Origin: Asparagopsis taxiformis
Taxonomy: Eukaryota > Rhodophyta > Florideophyceae > Bonnemaisoniales > Bonnemaisoniaceae
Assembly (NCBI GenBank): GCA_030407315.1
Contig: JALQPE010000014.1
Coordinates: 1 to 46,341, forward strand
Direction: 5' to 3'
Length of the DNA stretch: 46,341 bases
The notes beneath the pieces are model-generated. The model made no database searches and had not been told where the DNA came from. It saw only the letters and a list, made by a program, of their open reading frames with translations. The position numbers were made by a program, and so were the translations under genes. How positions within the stretch are numbered: the first letter of the stretch is position 1; the number at the start of each line of letters is the position of its first letter. Positions 39,220-46,341 of the stretch are shown here, piece by piece.

Positions 39220-42200
39220 TGTAGGACCAGCCGGGATGGTGGTCACTAAGAGAGTTCTAGAATCGCTTGCCTTGTCAGGGCGTGTTGAACCGTAACGCGC
39301 TCGTGAACTTGCGTTTCGCACGTCGCTCGGTCGCGGAGGCGATCGGGTGGTACAACGGCGGAACGCGCAGGGTCGATCGCAACACGGGATTCGCGGGCCG
39401 GCGCAAGCCGTGATCTCAGGGTGAGATCACCGAGTAAACTCGAGCTCAGCACGATCCACGCAGGGGTCGTAAATCCCTGGCCTAGCGGTAGGCGACGCAA
39501 CGAGCGGTCTCGCGGCGCGACGCAATTCGACAGTTGGTAAACGCGGCGCGCGCGCACGTATGTCGGCGATCGTGAGCAATCAGCACGCAACGTTGTAACG
39601 CAATCGGTCCTCGCGACGCGCTCAACGCTTAACTCGTAGCTGCGAAAGTGCTGACTGTTTATTGGTAGGGTGCGAAGCCATGCGACCACTAATAGCTAAC
39701 TTACTTGGGACAGGCTGTCCTTGTGTGGCCGGCCGGCGGCGGCCGCACGCTCGGACGCAAAAAGGAAATATTTTGGGAAAAAGACTTTCGTCATAAAAAA
39801 CCCAAAAAGGGAAATTCGCGGAAATCGCTACACGTGGCGCGGCTCGCGGTTTCGTGGCAACGTACGCGCGCACGCGCTCGCTTTGACGCTCCGTGACACG
39901 TAATCAAGGCGCCACGCGTACGCTCGCTTACTAAACTAACTCAAACGGATGCTTGCGGACTAACGTAAACGCGCGCGCTCGCGTCGGTTCCATCGACCAA
40001 CTTAAATTGCACCACACTCCCCCCGACTAACTTCACAGCGCGTCCTCGCGCGAAACGTTCTTGTGCACACCTTCAGCTCTCTTCTGTCTTGTTCTCCTCT
40101 TCCAATCTTCTTCTTCTCTTCCATCCTTCTGCTTCTCTTCCATCCCTCTGTCTCCATTCCATCCTTCTTCTCCATCCCGCGCGCGTTCGCTCCGTTAACG
40201 CCATACGCGCTCGCGCTTCGTGATGTCGCGCGATAATAACGCTCTGCCGAGTTGGCTTCGCGCCGGCGCTGCGCCTCGCGACGAACCGTCGACGCCCACG
40301 AACGCGTCTCCTCGCACTGCGCGCATCGCGTTCCCTTCTCTTTCAAGCCCGGAGAGCCCCTATTATACGTCCATGGCGCGAGCATCCTGCTCAACCATAC
40401 CCGTAACCGCGAGCGGCCGTGGCGACAGTGGCGTCGTCGCGTCTGATGTTGTCGCTACGGTAGATGCGAACGCGACTCCAACTTCTGCGTCTGCTGCGCG
40501 CTCTGGGAGCGGCGTCCCACTTCGTTCGGTTCCTGCGCCAGCGTCCGTTTCGCTTCCGTCGGCTGCGCAAGATGCTCCCGTATCGATTCCGCGCGCGCGC
40601 TACAACGACCCGATCGCGTTCCGATTTATGCCCCGCCCAATGCCGACGTGGGCGGAATTGGGCCGTCGCCACTTCTACCCGCAGCGCTTTCAGTGGACGC
40701 GCATCGCTGATGTGTCACGCTATGCCGTGTTACCCGGCCACAAGGATGCGCAAGCGGTGTGGGACGCGCGGCGCGAATCGGCGTTGTGCGATTTGCCGGT
40801 TCCCGCGAACTTACCGTGCGACGCGTACTTTCTCGAGGACGAAGCCGACGAACGACTCGTGCGCCACTTGGCCCGGTTGCGCGTGATGCGTCGCGACGAA
40901 TTTGCGCGCGTCGACCCATGGGCCGCGGCGCCCAGTGCGGGCTTCTTACTTGACGGCGGCGTTCCGTGGAACGACGTCGAGCACGAAGGGGAGGCGAGCG
41001 TGCCATGGTTCCTGAACGCGGATATGCGCCCGGAAGCGCCGCGCGAGTTGCGTTTGCGGCGCACGTCGGGCTACTTCGTTACGTATCGCGATATCGAATT
41101 TCGCGAGTTTCCTGATGACCGCGTCGCCGCTTTCTTCCCGCGTTACGATGCTCGCGATTGGCCGGAAGCGCCCGACTCGTTGTCGGTGCCGCTTCCCTGC
41201 GTGTTCCATTACGCGCCGTCGGTACTGCTCGGGCGCGACGTTCCGGTCGAGGCTCGTTCGTATTTCTGGGCTATCGCTCTAAGCGAGTGGGTGGTGATGG
41301 TTGCCGCCGCGTGGCTTCACGTCGCTTACGTCGAACGTCGCTTCTTGCGCTTAAGCGAAAAACTGATCGCGGGAATCGAGCGCGTCGGCGTTTCGGCGAT
41401 CGTGCGGGGCGGAACGTATACGGCGGCGCATCTCGAAAGTCTCTTGACGGAGCATCGCGCGTGCGCGTGGGACGAAACTCCGGTTTTTGATCTCGCGCCT
41501 GGTATGGATTTCAAGGAGGGGGGCAATGGTTGCCCTGGAGCGCGGAGCGTGGCGTCGTCGACTGGGCGCATGGTTCGCTTGGCGTTCACCGGCATACTGA
41601 AATTCCACATCTCCTTCTCAAGTCGCCGCGCAATCCGTCGCGCGACGCGTTTGCGAATTTAGAAGCGCGCGATGTCGTTACCGTTGATGCAGTGTTATCC
41701 GCGCTATCAACTAACGAACTGCACGTTATGCGCGCGACCGATTCGCGCGAGTACGCGCAGTATCTTGGCATGGCGGCGCTGTTGGCGATCGAGCGTCGGC
41801 GCTTCCGAGACGGCCGGTATTCTCTTTTCTCCGAGCCGCCGCGCGCTCCTATCGACGTCGAGCGACTCGACGCGGCGCTGCGCGCGGAGTACGTGAAGGT
41901 TTACAACGAGTTGCAGGCCTTGAAAGCGGCGTCTTCCGGCCACGGCGGGGCTGCGGCGTCCAGCAGTGCGGGCGACGGCGGGGCGGCGGTCAGCAGCGCG
42001 GCGAAGAGCGGCGCAGGTGACGGTGCTGCTGCGGGCAGCCGCACGGGCGCAGGCGAGGCAACGGCTGATAACGTGGCGGCAAGTGACGCGGCGACCGCTG
42101 TCAACGAGGCGGGTGCTGTTTTGGCCGAATCAGACGCGAACGTGTTGCGGGGCCAGCTTGCCGCCGCCGAAAAGGGCCGGGAAGAGGCGTTGGCGCGCGT

Positions 42201-42658
42201 GTCGTTGCTTGAAGGAGCTCGCGACGATGCTTTGGCGCGAATGGCTTCCGCCGTGGAGGGCCGCAGCGAAGCGCTGGCGCGTCTGGCGTCGGTCGAGCAG
42301 AGCCGTGACGAGGCGGTGGCGCGGGTGACGACGATTGCGCAAGTGCGCGACGACGCTGCAGCGCGCCTTAGCAAAGCGAACGCAACGCGCGACGAAGCGG
42401 TGAGTCTCGTGCACGAGGCTGAAAAGACACTTAAGGACGCGGCTGGACGCGAGGCGACGTTAGAGCGCAAGGCCGGGGAAGATGCGACGCGGATCGAGCG
42501 GATGCACAAGGACATCGGCGACTTGCAAGAACGCGTGGCGAATTACGAACGGGCTGCCAGCGGCAATCGTGCGATGATCACGACCCTCCAAGAACGTTGC
42601 GAGGCTGCTACTTCGGCGCAGGAACGGGCGGAACGCGCGCTTAGCGATGTCGAAGCGA
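39220..42658 (+). mobile_element. GC-rich element with Gag-like gene, truncated
   Basis: At 39220 the C-rich copia-3 text switches to very CpG-rich DNA that begins TGTAGGACCAGCC, as an LTR would. The first kilobase (39220-40222) is non-coding, with GCGCGC runs and a CT-rich tract near 40070-40175 before the ATG. A two-frame gene follows. The unit ends at 42658, where the second inverted-terminus insert begins. No RT, integrase or right end is visible, so retrotransposon identity is inference. Base composition is unlike everything else in the window. Confidence 0.5.
40223..41662 (+). CDS. Unknown Gag-like protein, first frame
   Basis: ATG at 40223 follows a CT-rich leader. 479 residues in frame 0. 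The first 120 residues are Ser/Ala/Pro-rich and disordered-looking. Then comes a folded-looking region with many Trp, Arg and Asp (PMPTWAELGRRHFYPQRFQW; RYDARDWPEAPDS; FWAIALSEWVVMVAAAW). No family recognised. After about residue 432 the text turns Arg/Ser-rich and noncoding-like, while the -1 frame becomes sensible. At that point lies G_GGG_GGC (41518-41524) in exact slippery phase. Either programmed -1 frameshifting or loss of one G in the run explains it. Confidence 0.6.
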   Translation: MSRDNNALPSWLRAGAAPRDEPSTPTNASPRTARIAFPSLSSPESPYYTSMARASCSTIPVTASGRGDSGVVASDVVATVDANATPTSASAARSGSGVPLRSVPAPASVSLPSAAQDAPVSIPRARYNDPIAFRFMPRPMPTWAELGRRHFYPQRFQWTRIADVSRYAVLPGHKDAQAVWDARRESALCDLPVPANLPCDAYFLEDEADERLVRHLARLRVMRRDEFARVDPWAAAPSAGFLLDGGVPWNDVEHEGEASVPWFLNADMRPEAPRELRLRRTSGYFVTYRDIEFREFPDDRVAAFFPRYDARDWPEAPDSLSVPLPCVFHYAPSVLLGRDVPVEARSYFWAIALSEWVVMVAAAWLHVAYVERRFLRLSEKLIAGIERVGVSAIVRGGTYTAAHLESLLTEHRACAWDETPVFDLAPGMDFKEGGNGCPGARSVASSTGRMVRLAFTGILKFHISFSSRRAIRRATRLRI

Positions 42659-42702
42659 CGTCTGTGTTCTCGGAAATGGACGCGGACGTCCACAACCTCT
42701 AG
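41524..42702 (+). CDS. Unknown Gag-like protein, -1 frame with coiled coil
   Basis: This frame continues the upstream gene after the G-run (QWLPWSAERGVVDWAHGS; then LGMAALLAIERRRF). Residues from about 41930 to 42120 are Gly/Ala/Ser linker. From 42130 to about 42655 comes a long Ala/Glu/Arg heptad-type coiled coil (repeats like EALARxxSxxxxRDEAxAR). The last 13 or so codons (SVFSEMDADVHNL) belong to the inserted element at 42659, so the original C-terminus is lost. Joined product would be about 825 residues. The dimerising coiled coil fits a structural or Gag role, but this is inference. Confidence 0.6.
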   Translation, partial: QWLPWSAERGVVDWAHGSLGVHRHTEIPHLLLKSPRNPSRDAFANLEARDVVTVDAVLSALSTNELHVMRATDSREYAQYLGMAALLAIERRRFRDGRYSLFSEPPRAPIDVERLDAALRAEYVKVYNELQALKAASSGHGGAAASSSAGDGGAAVSSAAKSGAGDGAAAGSRTGAGEATADNVAASDAATAVNEAGAVLAESDANVLRGQLAAAEKGREEALARVSLLEGARDDALARMASAVEGRSEALARLASVEQSRDEAVARVTTIAQVRDDAAARLSKANATRDEAVSLVHEAEKTLKDAAGREATLERKAGEDATRIERMHKDIGDLQERVANYERAASGNRAMITTLQERCEAATSAQERAERALSDVEATSVFSEMDADVHNL

Positions 42703-42959
42703 TACACCTAGTATTACTAGGCGGACGTCCATGTTCTCCAGTATTTTTGGATGTCCGCCTAGAACCGGACGTCCATGCGGTCTAGTACGTCTAGTATTAC
42801 TAGGGCGACATTCAATGTTTCTAGTACCACGGATGTCCCCCCTCGGGATGGACTTCCGCCATGTCTATGTCCACCTAGGACGGGCGCCGGTTCAGAAATT
42901 CAAAAATTTCGACCCCAGAAATTTCTGCCGCCGTGCTCGACATGGATGTCCGCATCCAT

Positions 42960-43990
42960 CACGGCGACCACTCTATTTTTCCTTGTCGGTCGACTCCAAT
43001 TTTGTCTTTAATTTTTCATCCTCTCGCTCACACCCCTTCCTGTTGGTGCTCACCTCCCCCGTACTGTACCTCAAACACCCCCAATACCACTCTAGCACGC
43101 ATTTTCAGATACCTATCCGCTTCCACGGTGCACACCTCCATTCCATACCTACTTTTCTGCTCTACCGTACAGATTTCGTATAACCAGTCCTCATACTACC
43201 TCAGAATAGGGCAAAACACCCCCTATCTCCTCGACCATGCTCTCCCCCATCACCTTTGAAACGTATTGTTCTTCAGTACCCTCTCTCCTCTACCCTCAAC
43301 CCCTCTCCTTCGCCCTCTACACAAACTTCCCCTGCAGCTTACTCTTCCAAAACCTCTCACTCCCATCCCGTACCCGACCTGCTCCACCCCTCCCTCCCTC
43401 AGCTGCTCCATGCCCCCACGCCATCCGCATCTTCGATACCGTATACACCACCACCACCGGCCCACGCTCCCGCACTGCGGGGTGGCTCCCCCGCCGTATC
43501 CCCAGAAACCTCCCCGCTCTGAAACACATATCAACCCCCCACTTCGCACCCTTCCTCCCACTCCCCTCCCTCCCAAATACAATAACCCCCTTCTTCTCCA
43601 TCACATCCCCACTCACCACAGCCAGAACAGACGCCCCCCTCCCCTTCTTTCTCCTCACTTTCCTAAAAACCCCTCCTCTCGGCGCCTTCAACCGCACCCT
43701 CCTACGGTCCCACCTAAACACCTCCTCCGCCCTCACTACCCCAACACCCGCAGCGTCTCCCCATCCCCATAATATGCTTGTCGGCACTCCTCTCCGAATC
43801 ACAATCCATTCTAAACCCGCACTCCGTACATTTCCACCTCCCCCTGTACCATCCCAAGATTCCATCCCCCCACAGAACACATCCTCATACCACAGAAGAA
43901 TTTTCTTCCTCTCATACCTCATCCTTAAAACCTCCATCAGCTCCATGTAAATTTCGATGAAAATATTTTCTCTACTATGCAATCTCAAAC
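42960..43990 (+). other. C-rich segment with possible degenerate gene
   Basis: One strand is strongly C-rich and T-rich. An open frame 43237-43950 (MLSPITFETYCSS...) has a closely similar start in the other copy (minus strand near 16740, MLSPITFATYCSS...). Downstream the two copies fall out of frame with each other through small indels. Composition is Pro/Ser/Thr-rich with no recognised domain. It could be the ruin of an element-encoded protein or simply low-complexity DNA. Confidence 0.25.
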
Positions 43991-44292
43991 ATGTATGAGC
44001 CTATGCCTTTCCGCTTTGTCAACCTGAATATTGGTACTCATGTATTCATAAAATAGGGCCACCCACATCCCTATCCCGTTCTGCAAGCTTTACAAACCAC
44101 TAGACGCATACTCCACAACTATACAACAAACACTACTCGCTATTTCAGACGACGCGGTACACAAGTAGCGTAGTGTCAACCTTCCGTGACGCCTTCCCTG
44201 ATGCGTACAAGTGGGAAACACGTCTAGACGTATATCAGAACTGAGTGCGGGAATTTTCGGCACAGGAGATGCTGGGCCACCAAATGATTTTT

Positions 44293-46205
44293 CGGAAATT
44301 TTAGAATTTCTGGGCTGGCCAGCAATGCAATCGAGCTGGACATCCACCGGACGTCCATTTCAGGTTGGTCGCGAGAGGGTGGGGCGGGACCATGATGAAA
44401 CAAGGACCAAGACCTTTCCCTGACGTGTTGAGCCTGAAATCGACCCTTCGTGAGACGCGATTTTGGCTTACAGTTGGTGCTAATAGAAGCCAGTGATAGC
44501 CCCGATCGGGGCGGCAGCCGGCTCCGGCTTACAGTTGGTGCTTACAGACGCCAGTGATAGCCCCCGATCGGGGCCGGCGGTCGGTTCCTGGGGCCGTTGT
44601 GGCCAAATTAGACACCCTGATTTGAATTAAAATTTGGGCTATTCTCAAAAACATGCACATGTGAACATGTTTTTGAGATGGGGGTGTGCCGTACGGCACA
44701 ATCGACCGCCCAAATCGTTGATTTTGCAAGATTTTTTGTGCCCGAAATTTAGAATTTCTGGGCTGGCCAGCAGTGCATCTGAGCTGGACATCCACCGCGT
44801 CCATTTCAGGTTGGTCGTGTGCTGCCTACATCCACGCATTGCAGAAACTAAGCCAGCGGGTTCACTACTAATACAGTACACGGAATATGAGTAACGTGAT
44901 AGGTGAGTAGTGTTTGTGTTGAGGGAGTAAGGCGGGACCATTATGAAACACGGAAGAAGATGCGTACCTAGCATAACTTAGGCTTGAAGCCTGGAATCGA
45001 CCCATCTTTCGGCGCCATTTAGCCTCACAGTTAGTGCTTACAGAAGCCAGTGATGACCCCGCTCGGGGCGGCGGTCGGTTCCTGGGGCCGTTGTGGCCAA
45101 ATTAGACACCCTGATTTGAATTAAAATTTGGGCTATTCTCAAAAACATGCACATGTGAACATGTTTTTGAGATGGGGGTGTGCCGTACGGCACAATCGAC
45201 CGCCCAAATCGATGTTTTTTGCAATATTTTTTCTGTGCCCGAAATTTTAGAATTTCTGGGCTGGCCAGCAATGCAATCGAGCTGGACATCCACCGGACGT
45301 CCATTTCAGGTGGTCGTGAGAGAGCGGGGCGGGACCATGATGGAACAAGGACCAAGACCTGTCCCTGGCGTATTGAGCCTGAAATTGACCCTTCGTCAGA
45401 CGCCATTTAGCCTTACAGTTGGTGCTTACAGAAGCCAGTGATAGCCCCGATCGGGGCCGGTGGCCGGTGCCTGGGGCCGTTGTGGCCAAATTAGACACCC
45501 TGATTTGAATTAAAATTTGGGCTATTCTCAAAAACATGCACATGTGAACATGTTTTTGAGATGGGGGTGTGCCGTACGGCACAATCGACCCGCCCAAATC
45601 GTTGATTTTTGCAAGATTTTTTGTGCCCGAAATTGTAGAATTTCTGGGCTGGCCAGCAGTGCATCTGAGATGGACATCCACCGGACGTCCATTTCAGGTT
45701 GGTCGTGTGCTGCCTACATCCACGCATTGCAGCAACTAAGCAGGCGAGTTCACTACTCATACAAAGTGCACGGAATACGAGTAACGTGATGGGTGAGTAG
45801 TGTTTGTCGTGGAGGAGTAAGGCAGGACCATGATGGAACAGGGGAAACGATGTCACCCTAGCATAACTTAGGCTTGAAGCCTGAATCGACCCATCGTTAG
45901 GCGCCATTTAGCCTTACAGTTAGTGCTTACAGAAGCCAGTGATGACCCCGCTCGGGGCGGCGGTTCCGGTGCCTGGGGCCGTTGTGGCCAAATTAGACAC
46001 CCTGATTTGAATTAAAATTTGGGCTATTCTCAAAAACATGCACATGTGAACATGTTTTTGAGATGGGGGTGTGCCGTACGGCACAATCGACCGCCCAAAT
46101 CGATGTTTTTTGCAATATTTTTTTGTGCCCGAAATTGTAGAATTTCTGGGCCGGCCAGGAATGCATCTGAGTTGGACATCCACCGGACGTCCATTTCAGG
46201 TGATC
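44293..46205 (+). repeat. Palindrome-rich satellite array
   Basis: Four core copies start (GGGCTATTCTC) at 44636, 45130, 45519 and 46021, spaced 494, 389 and 502 bp. Each unit carries CTCAAAAACATG...CATGTTTTTGAG (hairpin), GTGCCGTACGGCAC (perfect palindrome), CCCCGATCGGGG or a centre variant, GGACGTCC, and GAAATT...AATTTC. Long units hold an extra block of about 105 bp bounded by GTCGTG, which the short units lack. The same unit occurs three times in each arm of the long inverted repeat, giving ten cores in the window. Bases 46206-46341 show nothing recognisable. Confidence 0.9.
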
Positions 46206-46341
46206 GTGTATCGTGCACGTCCAGCCATTACCAGAAGCAAGTTGGCGATGAAGCACGTATAAACCCAATTGTTCTGCTATTTCTAGCATAGACCATCGAG
46301 TCTAGAGATGTGAGGGAATCGTCCTGGAATCATGCTCCAAC

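Larger units (their letters stand above)
42659..46341 (+). mobile_element. Second copy of the inverted-terminus insert, running off the window
   Basis: Starts with CGTCTGTGTTCTCGGAA at 42659, the same terminus as at 6193 and 17321, and interrupts the GC-rich gene. Through about 44420 it mirrors 17321-15600; beyond that it enters the satellite array as the first copy does. Its other end is outside the window. Two copies with the same terminus in two different hosts argue that the terminus is real. Confidence 0.65.

Noticed and set aside
39660..39680. TTGGTAGGGTGCGAAGCC as a primer-binding site of the GC-rich element
   Set aside because: It begins TGG after one base, but the preceding bases do not end in CA as an LTR should, and no tRNA can be matched from memory.
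1..46341. tRNA, rRNA or other structural RNA genes
   Set aside because: I saw no complete T-arm/acceptor pattern or rRNA block on either strand by eye; a tRNAscan or Rfam search would be decisive.

Overview
This is eukaryotic nuclear DNA from a transposon-dense region. The evidence is Ty1/copia and Ty3/gypsy retrotransposons with LTRs and target-site duplications, chromodomain-type integrase, foldback and satellite DNA, and short single-exon genes with pyrimidine-rich leaders. The gypsy polymerase has a W-x-D-D active site and an oomycete-like Gag. The intron-poor genes and this element type make me think of a red alga or a stramenopile-like protist more than an animal or plant. That placement is inference and weak.

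Layout. (1) 110-334: a double-hairpin foldback element. 566-3728: a decayed single gene whose reading frame is broken many times. It reads in order as a ParB-like nuclease fold, a C4HC3 (PHD-like) zinc finger and a 2-oxoglutarate/Fe(II) dioxygenase-like fold. (2) 3710-4811: 5' part of a minus-strand copia element (copia-0). (3) 4878-19420: an old copia element (copia-1) with 124-bp LTRs and a 5-bp target duplication. Its centre (end of gag to integrase) is replaced by an 11.1-kb insert, 6193-17321, bounded by short inverted termini. The insert holds three minisatellites, a very long inverted repeat (arms 9048-11154 and 13779-15885) and a C-rich segment. (4) 20076-25668: a complete gypsy element with apparently identical 414-bp LTRs, one uninterrupted Gag-Pol frame and a chromodomain. 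It sits 46 bp beyond the stop codon of a small zinc-binding protein gene (25719-26333, minus). (5) 28739-29482: a single-exon gene with a BRK-like motif. (6) 31085-36305: a young copia element (copia-2; LTRs 119/120 identical) that is already damaged. (7) 36404-39219: a third copia lineage (copia-3), carrying a solo LTR (38059-38717) and cut by a GC-rich element (39220-42658) with a two-frame Gag-like gene. (8) 42659 to the window end: a second copy of the right half of the 11-kb insert, in opposite orientation, leading into a palindrome-rich satellite array.

How the parts relate. Almost everything is nested mobile DNA. Three copia elements share a primer-binding site whose consensus equals that of Drosophila copia, so they probably prime from a cleaved initiator tRNA-Met. 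The two copies of the inverted-terminus insert each interrupt another element, so the insert is itself mobile or was moved, yet I find no transposase in it. Likely host genes are only the dioxygenase pseudogene, the zinc protein and the BRK-like protein.
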